Source: Dipodascopsis uninucleata var. uninucleata | Taxonomy: Eukaryota > Ascomycota > Lipomycetes > Lipomycetales > Lipomycetaceae | NCBI GenBank assembly: GCA_030568195.1 | Contig: JAJLTO010000004.1 | Span: 310,001 to 374,000, forward strand | Length of the DNA stretch: 64,000 bases | Direction of reading: 5' to 3' | In this document: positions 20,955-33,923 of the stretch, in pieces | How the letters are laid out: every line of letters starts with the position of its first letter | Numbering within the stretch: position 1 is the stretch's first letter | Notes under the pieces: generated by a model | Seen by the model: the letters and a program-made list of their open reading frames with translations, nothing else | The model's database searches: none | Told to the model about the DNA's origin: nothing | Translations under genes and position numbers: made by a program

Positions 20955-23900
20955 TTCAATAGATTTTCACCTGCTAGCAACTATATGAAAAAAAAAATAC
21001 GTCTACGCGCAATTGACGTAAAGCAATGTGTATGCTAAGTATATCAAATGTACTTGAAGAGTACGAGTACCGATGTGAAAACGAAGTACTTTATTAGTGG
21101 CTTTATGGAGACTACTCTGTTATGATATCTTTAGGAAAACCGGTCATATGCAGGATGTGTGCAATATATATATTTATATATTCATATATGAAATAAGAGC
21201 ATTTATGTTTATTATGAGAAAAAGAATAGAAAGTTCTATAGCAACTGTATTCCATTAAAAGTATCCAAAATTATGATGAATACCAAAGCTAAATGACGTG
21301 AGTTCTAAAGAGTCATAAAGCCACAATGCAGCCACATGCACACTAAGCTTCGCTTATTTCTTTGGTACCGTCAACAATCTGATCGTACATCGCCTTAATA
21401 TCCAATAAGCCTCCCCGCACGCCACACTATTCTTTGTTTTGGTTTGCTACCCTTACTACAAGCCCTCCGGTGTTAGCCGATGACTAATATTATGTTACGT
21501 ACGAGAGATTTTAGATTTTAATGGATAAGTTTAAAATATATCTGCATTTATGTCGCAAATATTACGCGATAGCTGCACCGACGGGCGCCAGTGTTCTCGA
21601 ACTGAGTGAGCAGAAGGAAAGCCACTGCTGGCTAGTCAGCAAGTGGTCGACACCTAGAATTCCACTCCTTAGGATACTGACACATCATTCTTCGAGATAC
21701 GGCTCTTTGATGAGCTGTTATGTCAATGAGTGTTCTCCAAGGCGTGTGCTATGTATACGCTGTGCATGAAAAGATACCCCCTCATTTACGAGAGTCATGA
21801 GGTTTCCAATAACGAAGCGGAGTATATACACACGCGGAATGGACAGAATGTGTTTATGTCGAGCTATTGGACGTCAAATGACTTTTAAACGTGAAGCTGT
21901 GTATTCCTAACTGGTGGGTAGCAAATTAACAAGGCCGGCGGGTTGATTTCTTGCGCACTATACTGTTTGGGCCGCAATGTGATTGCTTTTGACAACAGAT
22001 CTAATTAGACAAGTCCAGGGATTTCACCATTCACCAAACACTAAATTGGAACTATTCATCCACTGCACTGTATGTCTAGCCGCAGTTCCACTAAGTAGAC
22101 TGCAAGTTTTTTGTGTGCAATGGAACGCATCATTTATGAGACCGGTCCTCTCTAGTGCAGAAAAAGCTATGTTACCTTGTTGGCACAATGCGTATTTGCA
22201 ACGAGAATATTGTCATGCACTAGCAGTACTAGTTGGGTCGTGTGTTTATGGTTACGTATGGCTGTAAAAGAATTATATGCCGAGTATGCGTGTCATATCA
22301 CATCATTTCCACACCATCTCGACTCTCTGAGGGTTGCGTACTGAGAGCTATTGTGTTGGATTTTATTCACGCTGCGATAGTATGCACACGTTTTTCCATC
22401 TTTCTGTTCCAGCTCTAGTGATCGGTTTCTTTATTTCTTCCCCTTTTAGGTTTCTCTATGAAACACTCTCAGGGAGGATCTTTTCGCCATACTTTATTTT
22501 TTCTCATTCCGTAGCAGACGGGCCGTACGCGAAATATGTCGTTACGTGGCTAGAGTTTGAGCAAGCACGAAGATACTTCGTAGACGTTCTGTACTGCTCT
22601 CCAGCCTTTGTCGGGGAGGGGTTGAAAAAATTTTTCTGCAGAAAAGTCTCCGCTAAAAGTAGGTAAATGCAATGGTGAGAAAAAATACCCGAAACATCGT
22701 AACAGCTACTATGATTATGGTTTAATTATACTTATTATTTCCAGGCCGGTACCATATATATCATGCAGCTAATATATGAACTCTATTTTAAACTCATCTG
22801 TGGCTTACATGTCATTTGAAGCTAAGAGATCCCTCTCGGTAACTCGGTTTCTAACTATAGTACTCTATGTAACCACAATCACAAACTCAAAGGGGCTGTG
22901 GTCCCGTCTCAGTACTGGAGAGAGATTATTACTTGCGTATAGAGTAAACGGGTAGCACCTGGACGCTGCGGTTGGCATCGGTGTGCTATTGACACTATAT
23001 CTGATCTCTAAGCCCTACACTCCCTCATATCGTAAATATCACGCGCGCAAGATCTCCACTATTATAAGACGAGAGGCGGACATCACATTATACTGCTAGC
23101 TCCTGAAAGATAGCGACCTAGGCTCCTCCTGTAGTACTGGGCTTCTGGATGATCTCCCTAGATTTGTGCCTGTCAAGCTTTGCCAGATGCTTAACCAGAG
23201 ACGGCACCTATTCTTTCAAAGTTTCTGCGCTGTTAGTTCTGGGACAGCTATAATATTCAGCAGACTTAAAAGGTTAGATTATATTTATATTTTTGCCTTG
23301 GCTTCGGTCGTAGAGCTCTGGACCCATGTATGCTATGCAGGAGACGAGAGATTTGCCATTGAACACTCTCTTGTAAGTTGTACGGGACAGATGTTCTCGG
23401 CACATGCTACAAGTAATATGTCGTTACCAGCCGATGTCTTATTTTTGTTTCATGGAACCCTCGGATACGCTCTAGTTTCCTACCGCTCTTGCTGCGTTTT
23501 GTGTGAGCACTATGACGAATTTCGCGAAATCCTCACGGTATCACGACATATCACCAGGTCGATCCCGACCAAAAAGCTTGCAATAGCGCAGCTCAAATGA
23601 TATATATCTTTTTCTTTTCATTCTCGCGATGTTTAGGAAATATTAACTGAATTATTCTCTTAAATTGCGTCATGTGTGAAGAAGTGCTTGATGAAATTGA
23701 TTATGGCCGGTGCAGGATCAAGTTAAATGCCGTCAAGGAAATGACAGCGTCTTTTCTGGATTCTAGTCCTAGCAATTGCATTTCTTATATTTTTACTGTA
23801 CTCATAGTGATAAAGCGATCCTAGGCGGATGGCGTTGTGTACTTTCTTTTTTGCAAAGGGATTTCATGTCCAGGACCGACCAGACAGATGTTGACTCCAA

Positions 23901-25074
23901 ATGCTGTCCAACAGGTATATCGGTGAGATGTAATAAGAAGATACTTCTACCACTTCTACCACATATTAAATATTATATTTTATGCTACGCTATGTTTCAA
24001 TGGATCTGAATGTAGTGTATGCGATATGCGTTGGTTGGTTTTGAATACCTTGGTGTTTGGCTGTTAAGTGCTAGTTAGCACGCCTTGTTCATTTCTGAGC
24101 AACTGTGATTGTTTTGTTGCAGTCTATAGTAGAGTATACATCTACGTCCCTTTATATTATCCATTGCTACTTTTTAACTAACTCTCAATTATTTTGTCCT
24201 GTACCTTCCAAATTCAGAATTGCGTTGAGAAGTTTGATATAGGATTATGCGCTTACCTGCACCGGTGCTCAAATAGTATTTCTCAGAAATTCTTCGACCC
24301 TGAAAGCTATCACATATCTACTAAGTATTTATAAGTGTAAACATATATATTTATGTGTGAATGGTGGCTCCTACAAGGTAAATAACTAAGCAGTAAAGCT
24401 AATTGAGCGAGCGGTCTCCAACTTCAAACGTATAGCTAGAGAAACCAGTATGAGCCGCAGTGTCCACTGTTGACTATTCTAGCTCCGCGCCGATGAGCTT
24501 CTGTCAGCTGCGGCGCTCGTGATGTCTGATGAGGCAGACAGATCCTACGTGGTTTGTTGTACGTCATAACTTATTGATGCGGAGCCTTTCTGCAGAAATA
24601 ATTGTACTTTATAAGGCTATTTATGATTTTTATCCAGATTCGAAGGATAGAGCTGATCGACTCATCAGTTTTTTGGGCCTTGAAGATTAAACTTTCACTT
24701 GAGTTGGTTTTGAATCCCCGATTTTAGCGAGCCGCAAATTCGATTTCCAGATACCACATCACTCTTAGATTCTGACGGCAAGGCAGTCGAATATTTTATC
24801 CGATTCGACAAATTTAAAGGACGCAATCGTGGTATATGCGTACCTCGCTCGTTTTGGTTGGTCTGCAGGTCGCGATCATATATCAAATACGTCTATAAGT
24901 TATCTATTGTAGTAGCGAGATCGACGTGATCGTGTAATTGTAATTTTTCGTCACAAATCTTCTCAGTAATTCATGTTTTAATGTCATATTGAGAGAGTTC
25001 GCAAAATTAGGGCAGTCCGGACGTATATTCTGTTGTCGGAATTCTCAATGATTGTCTAGATGAACTGCTGAATC
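20955..25074. other. Long divergent intergenic region (4.1 kb)
   Basis: It separates the arrestin gene (minus) from the Ras-like gene (plus). It contains a TATATA-rich tract near 21165-21195 and patches of higher G+C at about 22880-23600, where open stretches of up to about 140 codons occur without family motifs. No supported gene, tRNA or repeat array was seen. It could hold long promoters or unannotated non-coding transcripts. Confidence 0.4.
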
Positions 25075-26180
25075 ATGGCCATCCATATTCGAAAGGATAA
25101 CGCGCCGTTCAAGTTTGTTGTTTTAGGAGCTTGTGGAGTAGGAAAAACCTCTCTTATACTACAGGTAAGCTTTGACTCTCTGAATTGATATTATGCATGA
25201 CATTATCAGCAGATCATTTGATTAAATGTATTATTATGAACTAACGTATTATGATACACGATTTCTTAATAGCTATGTTTGCATCGTTTCGTGGACACTT
25301 ATAACCCCACTATTGAATATTCGTACAGGAAGCATGCTATAGTAGAACATCAAGCTAGCATCTTAGAGATTCTTGATACGTCAGGAAATGAAGAATATGC
25401 AGTACTACGTGATCAATGGATTCGGTAAGAGGCAAGGATATTCATCATTCGCAGAGGGCGGATTTGCTGACAACAATTAATTTATCATTTAGTGAAGGTG
25501 AAGGCTTTGTTCTCGTCTACTCAATTACATCTATGAAATCATTTAAACAAATAGAGTTACTTTATTCCGAGATCGAACGACAAAAACCAAAAAACTCCGT
25601 CCCTATAATAGTGGTTGGTAACAAGCTTGACCTGATTTCTTTACGGGAAGTGAAAAACCAAATGGGCCAAACATTTGCAAAAAATCGGCACTTGGAGTTT
25701 TTCGAAGTTTCGTCTAAGAATGATCTTAACGTGAAAAGAGCTTTCACAGAACTAGTGAAATTAGGTCGAAAGCTGCGACAAAAGGCAATAAACGAAGCGG
25801 AGTCTCATGAAACTGCTGGCCAACGAAAAACTGACGTTTATAGTAAAAGGCGACTCGCAAACAGTAATACAATCACTTCCAATAAAAATACTGTTATTAC
25901 GTCAGGCACGTCAATATCAGAAGAATATGCAAAGACTACAGAAACAAGAACTGTAACAGAGATGACATCTGATATTTCTGAAAATACAAATAACGGCGAT
26001 GGTTGTGAACATGAAAATGCAACATCTGACTATCTGCCTCGAAAGCCAGGCAGTACTTCGACAATATCCCATCCAAATGGTCAGTACAATCACATCAGTA
26101 GCACTGATGGGCCATACGAATCTGCTATTGCAAACAAAAAAACAAAATCTAAGAATAAAGAACAGTGTGTAGTAATATAA
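25075..26180 (+). CDS. Ras-subfamily small GTPase with unusual active-site residues
   Basis: Exons 25075-25164, 25273-25424 and 25493-26180 join in phase to 309 residues. The fold is Ras: P-loop GACGVGKT (residues 18-25), switch I YNPTIEYSYRK with the Mg-binding Thr43, DTSGNEEY (65-72), NKLD (124-127) and SSK (154-156). The end CVVI (306-309) is a CAAX prenylation box. Three changes stand out. Cys20 replaces the Gly equivalent to Ras G12, Asn69 replaces the catalytic Gln61, and Ser67 replaces Ala59. A 140-residue Ser/Thr/Asn-rich tail precedes the CAAX box, much longer than in Ras. It is likely membrane-anchored and signalling, possibly with slow GTP hydrolysis (inference). The subgroup (Ras, Rsr1 or Rheb) is not clear. 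Confidence 0.9.
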
Positions 26181-26363
26181 GAGAATAATCTGCTATAATT
26201 AAAGGATGAATATACATTATACATAATACATATTTTCATGAAAATATCTAGATAGAATACATTTCTTTGCACATCAATACACAGACGAATATACATATTC
26301 ATATCCTTTCTTTATTACATATTAGCCAAATTATCTGTAGAGTACATTTTAGAAGTCGAGTAA

Positions 26364-28587
26364 TCATCTGGCACTGAGAAGAACACCACCCCATGTGCCT
26401 AATAGTTCATGAACTAGAAAGCGATGTCTGAGGGCCTGCTCTGCACTTGATCTCTCATGATAGTTGACGGATAGCAAAGAGCGCAAGAAGGTGCTAAGGT
26501 CATCTCTCCTTGGGTCATTCATGATCTCATCCAGCAATAAGACTTTGCATTGCTTGCTTAACGTATTCCTGTTAGAGTCTCTCACATCATCAGCAATCTT
26601 AGCCACCTCCAGCTCTCCGTCATCATGACTAAAAATCAAACGGTCCTTAGGTTTCTTTCGATTAAAACCATCAGAATGCGAGTATAGATGACCTTTGCGC
26701 ACAATGCCAGGATCGCTTTCTAATTCGGAAATCTCGATTCTCGATAGCGGTACTGGCATGCCTTTGGATCTAACTGGTGTTATACTGTCTAGACCTCTTA
26801 AGTCTTTTCCGATCGGCGTTAAATTTTCTCTTTTTATGTTGTAATCACCTGTTAAAGGGCTCGATAACAATTTGAGCGGTGGTGTAGGTGACATTATCAC
26901 TGATATATTGGATATATTCTGGGTGTGTTGTAAAACCTGTCCTCTCTGGTGGATAGATCCCTTGTTTTGGCTGCAATTCACATCATCGTCTAAATTGCTG
27001 TGACCATCATCATCATAATCGTCATTGTGCTTCATTTCTTCATCAACTTCATCACTTTCGGCTTTAAGCCGGTGGTTCATATTAGCTTGTACTCTACGAG
27101 TCCTTATTTCTTGTGTTGATATCGGCTTCTTTTTACTTCGCCTTTTTCGACGACGGACATAATCACCTAGAATAGGATCCAGTGACTTTCTTTTCTTTTC
27201 AGGCCTAGCTTGGAATAAGGTCTTCAATGACGAATGATTTGATAATGGCATCGGTGACGATTTACTCTTACTGGGAGTATTTGATTCTGTCGAGAAGTCT
27301 TCCAAATCACTAGTTTCCTCACGTACATCATAATCCAGAATATTAGTAGATTCCGAATTAGTATCTTCCAGATCCGAGTCTCCAAACTCATCCATCCACA
27401 AAGACGCAGTGTCTTTGTAACATTGGACACTACCAAACCATTCTCGAATCAGCTTTACGACTTCAATACGCGTACCGCCTTGTACTATTCTTCCTTTGCC
27501 ATTCAAAAGTTCGCTATCACCTAGTAAGAGCTCGAGCAGTATAACCCCTGCACTCCATATGTCTATCCTAGAATCAAATCCAGGATCTCCTACCAATACC
27601 TCAGGAGCACGATAGCCAACTGACTGAATATCATAATTATCATGATAAGCATAGGTTTCATTGTATCGCGTAGCATTCCCAAGATCGATGATCTTAATCT
27701 TAAAGGAGGCATGTGAGGCATCTTCTCTATCACTTGAGTACATGATATTGTCCGGCTTCAAGTCACAGTGTATCCAACCATGAGAGTGTAGTTCATGTAG
27801 ACCAGAGAGCAATTGCATTGAGATTTTTGATAAAGCGGAAAGTCGTACTGGACACACTGTTATTGGATGTTTATTTAGGTGGACGCAACGAGGGAGACTT
27901 ATGGGCCTCTTTGAATCCATATATTCCATTACCAGATGAAGGCTACCGTTAGAAATAAAGGAAGAAATATACTGAACAAACTGTGTGGTCCTCCATCGGC
28001 GTAGACTTGCAAGCAGTGTGATTTCATGCTGTCCAATGCGTGTGAATTCGCGTCCTAGCTTCTTTATCGCAACATGACGCGGCAAACTATCACCAGACAG
28101 TATATCTTCAGCTAAAAATGTGGTTGCAAAAGATCCAGCGCCGATCTCTGCTATCGGCCTATATCTGTCAACCAATATTTCCCCAGCATGTACGCTATGA
28201 GACTTAAATGGCGAAGAGTCTAACGTACTGACTATATCTATCACGGACATCACGCATACGCAGCATGTCAGCGAACTCCAAAATAGAACAGCATTAAATT
28301 TGTATCTTGAGGACGAGATAAAATAACATACCTTCCGACTTGATATGATTAAGTCGCACTCCACTAAGTTCTGTGTACCATATATCACCGTTAGCGTTAG
28401 AATGTGGGATTACTTGACTCGGCCTTCTTATTAGACGTCGTCCATCAACAACATTCGCTGAACGAATAATTTTATTTCCAGAGTGGTTCTGTAAAGCTAT
28501 GAAGTCATACAATCGCGCAATACCTAGCGTTAAGTGCTGCACAGGTCTCAGTGACGTATAATATGGCTCAACAGCACTAGGATCCAT
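26364..28587 (-). CDS. CMGC-type (DYRK/HIPK/SRPK-like) protein kinase
   Basis: Exons 28332-28587 and 26364-28237 are joined by a 94-nt intron in matching phase, giving 709 residues. The N-terminal 105 residues are non-catalytic. Catalytic features are the glycine loop GAGSFATTF (118-126), VAIKK with Lys144, HCDLKPDN (242-249), DLG in place of DFG (270-272), and SVGYRAPE (291-298) followed by IDIWSAGVILLELLLGD. About 250 residues of acidic and basic disordered sequence (including RRRKRRSKKKP) interrupt the C-lobe after FGSVQCY. The kinase then resumes with LSTFLRSLLSVNYHERSSAEQAL, the usual CMGC C-terminal helix motif. That split kinase layout resembles SRPK kinases, while the activation segment is more DYRK/HIPK-like. 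The nuclear-type basic patches suggest nuclear access. I cannot name the ortholog. Confidence 0.85.
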
Positions 28588-29005
28588 ACCAACTGATAGT
28601 TATTCATGCGAAGAAAACGTCCATATACATTCCATTTGTCTACTAACTTTCCTCGACAAAGCCTGTATATTTATCATGCCTACAGTGTGCTTTATGCACC
28701 ATCTATTGCTGTCATATAATATTCGACTTCCAATATAGCCATATAACTTCCCTACCCGCCTCCAGAAGGTGCTGATTTTCTGCTTTGTCCAGTTTTATGT
28801 TTACTGTTGAGCCATATTTCATGCGCCACTATTTGTGGCTGATTTTTCTCTATATATGCCTAAAAAGGAAATACTTGCAGGAACCGTTCTATTTTCAGGC
28901 AAATATTATAATATATGATTTTATGTCTTCTTCATATTCGTACAAACTTATAACGACGGTCAACTGTAAAAAAATATGATTATAGTATAATAGTATTATA
29001 GTATA
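28588..29005. other. Divergent intergenic region
   Basis: 418 bases between the kinase (minus) and transporter (plus) starts. It is AT-rich, with TATA-like runs (TATAGTATAATAGTATTATAG) just before 29006. It presumably holds both promoters. Confidence 0.4.
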
Positions 29006-31106
29006 ATGCATACATTTCTAATTAGTGCTGAAGATTTGCTGGTTTGGAAATTCGTATGAGAACTTGACTGCAAAGGGTGAGTGGGAGCTGTAGTGGCTTC
29101 AAAAGTGCAGCACCAGGTGAGGCTCAGAGCTAACAGCCCTGATCTCCCACTGATCCCTTCCAGATAAAAAAATTCAGCAGATTGCATCTGAAGCCAGGCA
29201 GCTAAGAATTTGCCATTTACTTTTACGATTTCTTACGTTATTTATACCGTATGACAATCATTAGCCAGTGAATGTGCTTAAAATCAGAAAAGAACTAAAA
29301 ATCTCTCAGCGTGGCAATAGACTTGTCCCACATCGAAGGATTCGTTCTGCAAACAGGCCATCAATGCCTCAGGAGAAGTATATCGCTCTAGGCGACGCAA
29401 CCGATAAAATCGAGCAACTGGCAGCTACGTCAGTTACTGCTTCTCATGTTTCAACTACAATTCCAGGAAGCAGTCGTACTCACCGACGCAATTCTTCGGT
29501 GGTAATGGCGTCACGACTAGGGCTATCTAGATCTAGTATTTCAGGTGCTGGCGCGAACGACAAATTGACAGCAGCTGAACATGATCCTGACGATGAGTTA
29601 GGAGATGAAATTGCCTTTAACATTGATGATGAAGACCCATTTACGTCAAATCCTATCCAAGTGGAGCAAAAAATCGTGGAGAAAAAGATCACGGACGCCT
29701 TATTGATCCGTAAGATTATGTTTAACGCAGCGTTTATATTTCTTTGGTAAGTTATAATCAGTGCTCAGTCCATTCTTATTCTATTATATTACTAGTACTA
29801 ATCGTATTATGCTTCATCTATAGGTATTTTTTTTCATTGTCGCTTTCGATGGTATGTATTCGGAGTTCTTGACTTTCGAACTGCGGGCGGCGAGCAAAAA
29901 TGTTCAGCTTTTCTAACAAAACTGCTTTAGTATAACAAATGGATGTTCTCGGATAGCCACTTAAATTTCCAGTTTCCTTTATTCGCCACGTCATATCATA
30001 TGGTTATTCAAACCCTGATATCTGGACTAGTGCTCGTTATGATACCGAGATTCCGACCAAATCCTGAGGCTAAAATGGGCTGGAAGGTGTACATGTAAGG
30101 AAATAATATGATAGAGCTCATGGACGTTTCCATGTATGAAAGAATTGAACTAACAATAGTTCCTTTTTATAGAACCCATGTAGGTGCATGTGGCGTTGCT
30201 ACAGGTGCTGACATTGGACTCGGAAACATGTCACTCCGATTTATCACTCTTGGGTTCTACACTATGGTTAAATCCTCGAATCTAGTATTCGTTCTACTCT
30301 TTGCATTCTTGTTCAAACTTGAGAGACCAACATTACAATTGATATCGATTATTGGGTTAATGACGACTGGTGTAATCATGATGGTAGCATCAGAGGCACA
30401 GTTCGTGTTGATTGGCTTCATACTGGTTTTAACAGCTGCAATTCTCTCAGGATTCAGGTGGTCAATTACCCAGATCCTACTTAAGAAGCACGAAGCCACT
30501 TCAAATCCATTTTCAACAATATTTTATCTTGCACCTATTATGTGCTTGACCTTATTAATACTTGCTTTATTTATTGAGGGATTGAGTAATTTATTGACCT
30601 CCTCAGTATGGGCTCAACAGCCATTTTATTTGTGGATACTTATCTTGACAATGCCCGGTATTTTAGCCTGTATGATGACTGCAGCTGAATTTTTCCTGCT
30701 TCATAAAACCAACGTCGTTACGCTCTCCATTGTTGGTATATTCAAGGAGATTGTTACGATTGCGGCCTCTGCGGGTGTTTTCGGAGACAAGCTTACTGCG
30801 ATCAATATTTCTGGCCTCATAGTCACTTTAATTGCTATAGGTTTATATAACTATATCAGAATAAAGAAAATGCGTCAAAAGATAGAAGATAAAGTTACTG
30901 GTAAAGGTCTTTCTGTAAGTCTTGAAAGTGAGAACACAAATAATAAAGGATACACACCGGTTGCGGTTACAGATGAATACGAAATGAGCAGATTGTCTCC
31001 AATTACACCATATCGCACAGAGTCACAGGAATTCTTCGATTCAGAATCTATGAAGCAAAATGGTGTCTTCTCAACCAAAAATTTAGACTATAACATTCCC
31101 AAGTGA
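29006..31106 (+). CDS. SLC35/TPT-family nucleotide-sugar or triose-phosphate type transporter
   Basis: Well-supported exons are 29265-29746, 29824-29851, 29931-30094 and 30173-31106, all in matched phase. A first exon at 29006-29053 (16 codons from an ATG) is tentative; it fits phase 0 to an acceptor at 29264. The hallmark WYFFSLSLSMYNKWMFS is assembled across three exons, followed by FPLFATSYHMVIQ, ATGADIGLGNMSLRFITLGF and FYTMVKSSNLVFVLLFAFLF. About ten hydrophobic segments follow. The N-terminal 140 residues are charged and cytosolic. It resembles fungal SLC35C2-like proteins of the Golgi/ER (the S. pombe C22E12.01 / yeast Ymd8 group). The substrate is not predictable here. If the first exon is wrong, the Met at MPQEKY is the next start. 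Confidence 0.85.
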
Positions 31107-31326
31107 GATTTATAATTACTCGTGTTCATAGATGAGATATAAATTAAAAATGGTCGAGCATGGTCATATAGCGTGGCCTTTTTTTAGTTTTTGCTTGTCT
31201 TTCAACTACCGATATTTACCGCTTGTGTCTACTCATCAGATGACTTGTCGATAGCTAGTCTTGTTTATATAGAGGGAACTGGGTTGCATCTTTGGTTTTA
31301 ATATATATCTATTTTATGTGAAATTC

Positions 31327-31349
31327 TTGTTCATGAGGTTCATGAACAA
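31327..31349. repeat. 10-bp inverted repeat, 3-nt loop
   Basis: TTGTTCATGA, a 3-base loop, then the exact reverse complement. It lies about 220 bases after the transporter stop codon, so it may sit in or near the 3' end of that transcript. Confidence 0.75.
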
Positions 31350-31672
31350 TTATATCATCCATTATGTTTTTTAGTACTCTTGGTTGTTAATATACTCAAT
31401 AGCTTATTATAATTTTATCCCCATTATATTTCAGCTCGTGCACTATATCGTATAGCTCAGATTATGTAGTAGTACAGAGGCTCTAGAATAATGATGCTGC
31501 AACGTGATTATGTACTATACAATATCGGCGACCACCATTTTATTTTTCACTGCGCTTGTCGAGAATTCCATAGATTCACCACTCACTAAGATAAATATTA
31601 ATCCACAAGGGTCTATTCTATAATAAAATATTACAGGACATACGCTAACGTGATCTTGAATTATAAAATTGG

Positions 31673-31702
31673 TACACAATGCCTCTTTTGAGGCATTGTG
31701 TA
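31673..31702. repeat. Perfect 13-bp hairpin with TTTT loop
   Basis: TACACAATGCCTC, TTTT, then the exact reverse complement. It is in the middle of a convergent intergenic region. Confidence 0.9.
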
Positions 31703-32342
31703 ACTGTGGATTTGAAATTAGTGCGTGCCTTTGTTGAGAGCCACACCTCATCACGACATGAAACTGAATTTAGCTATAAAAGCAATCTGATATCCACGTC
31801 AAAAAAGATGCAGCTCCAGTCAATATGCATTATTTCTAACAAAACAAATATATATGTTTATAGAAGTATATTGGACTATGTATAAGCATTCAATGAATAT
31901 AAAAAAATAGTATATGGCAATGATATACTGTACAGATCAACAGTTCCTCAAGCGACTTTTGAATACAGCTCTAGAATAAAATACAGGTTGATCACTCGAG
32001 ATCTTTTATAAATTAGATGAAGGGATAGAATAAGAAAATAACACCGATACAAATATTACAACCAAAATTAATCCAACATGAATGAATCCGATTCCTTATA
32101 ACTTCACGTGGTTAAAGGTAGCAGTTAGAACTAATTGATAAGACCGTGCGTGATTGAAATGAGCGTGTTCAGAAAATCAAAATTGATGGAAACATACAAA
32201 AGCAGCTAAAAGAGTGAGTTAATTAGTATTACCGTCAAAATATTATAATATCAGTTTAAATGAGTGACAAGTAGTAGGCATGATATTAATGTCTTCACAG
32301 TGAACTTATTGAATAACTATGTGTTATAGATAAGATGCAGTA

Positions 32343-33923
32343 TCAGTTCCAAGAATCTAAGAGATCATGAGGTTGATAGAGCGTGTGATCTTCAATACGT
32401 GGAGCCGGCGCATCTGTAGTTGGTTTCGATTCAATCCAGTACATATTATTGGAAGTATTATCACCTATGTATGATGTAGCAACTGTGTTGGGGTGCACAG
32501 ATGCATGTTGTGGCCGTGTGGGCATGTCATTACCATTTGCCAACTGCAATGCACGACTATGGTTACTTGGTGAGATATCAGATGAGGAATGAATAGGACT
32601 CATAATATCTATCATGTTTGCGTTCAAACTAGTTGGTGCATTCGTGGTGTACAGCAGATTATTATGAGTGTATGGCTGTAAGTCCGAAGAAGGTAAAAAA
32701 GGATGAATAACATGAGTCTGAAAAAAAAGGTCGTTCGGAGAGTCACGTAATGGTGATTGTAAATCTAACGAGTTTGGAGTAGGACTTTGTGGGTGATGGT
32801 ATACATGAGAATGCGAAATATATGATGAGCCATTACTCTGAGAAATTGGCGTTATCATATCATTAGTGGTATTGGGAGTCGAATTAGTCTGACTAGACAT
32901 ATTTGACAATGACGCGTCACCATTCGACTTCAATATCGCTGTACTACTCTTATCAAATGGCGGACTTGGGAATATTGCTCTTGTTGGCGTCGTCGATGGC
33001 GTGTCAGAGACGAGATTCATAACTAGAAGAATGAATAAAGATCAGCAACTATGACTCGAAAAAAAGAAACCTAGAATATAGATTATCTTACACTCTGTGT
33101 CATCTTTCAGTAAGTGTTTGAGAACCTGAATATGACTTGATACTTGCTTACGGGTTCTAAGCTTGCCTGTCTTGCGATATATGAAATCAGAAATGAGCTC
33201 ATTTCGTCCACAAGGGCGATTATTGACAGTTATTTTGCGACGGCCAACTTTCGGTATTTTATGGATTGCTTCCATGAAAGCTTCTTCAACGTCTGCACTC
33301 CAAATAGAAGAACCGTCATCTCCATTTTCACGTCTCTGGCGTGCCAAATATTGATTATATGCTGGTCTATCGATTAATGATAGGTGGCGTGTCACTTCAA
33401 TTGGAGAAGTATCAATAGTAAGTCCTGGAGCTGATACACTGTGCTGCATCATAGCGCTTTCAGCCATCGACACGTTCGATGGCGATATATCGTTCTCATT
33501 AGGAAAGCTTCGCCCATGCAAACTTGTACTAGTAGAGAAAGAGCGTCCCAATCGTGGCCGCTTATTTGCTGGTGAGAACGATAGACTATTAGGTGTTGCA
33601 AGTGATAGAGGTGCGCGGTTTGGAGTTTCCGTGTGATGTAAAACAGAAATTGCACTGCTCTCATCGTTCTGTAAATAATCTTGCTCTTCATCAGTTGAAG
33701 CATCGTCTCTAGCTAACGATCGCTTCAGATTTTCTTGACTGAAGCTAGAATCATATGTTTTACGACGCGAAATAGCTCCCGGCATAGTCATATTATTCGT
33801 CATTGCTGACGGTAACAGACCGGTAGATTTTATATCTGATGACGAATATAATGGCGAAGTGTATGATGAAGAAATCGCGCCTTCATTATTCCTAAGTGGT
33901 GTTTCTGGGTTGGATATTTGCAT
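32343..33923 (-). CDS. TEC1: TEA/ATTS-domain transcription factor (TEC1/AbaA-like)
   Basis: Exons 33092-33923 and 32343-33022 (69-nt intron, phase matched) give 503 residues. The TEA DNA-binding domain spans about residues 205-275, with IWSADVEEAFMEAIHKIPKV, GRRKITVNNRPCGRNELISD and the recognition helix RTRKQVSSHIQVLKH. It lies immediately before the intron. The N-terminal 200 residues and the whole C-terminal half are Ser/Asn/Thr/Pro-rich and disordered, as in other fungal members. TEC1 controls filamentous or invasive growth in yeasts and AbaA controls conidiation in moulds; which applies here cannot be told. The gene faces a 4.9-kb upstream gap. Confidence 0.93.

Larger units (their letters stand above)
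31107..32342. other. Convergent intergenic region with two hairpins
   Basis: 1.24 kb between the stop codons of the transporter (plus) and TEA factor (minus). It contains two perfect short-loop inverted repeats listed separately. No gene was seen. Confidence 0.5.

Noticed and set aside
21521-24009. Several plus-strand open stretches of 60-144 codons in the arrestin-Ras gap
   Set aside because: Composition looks random, with many Cys and Ser, no motif and no plausible exon joins.
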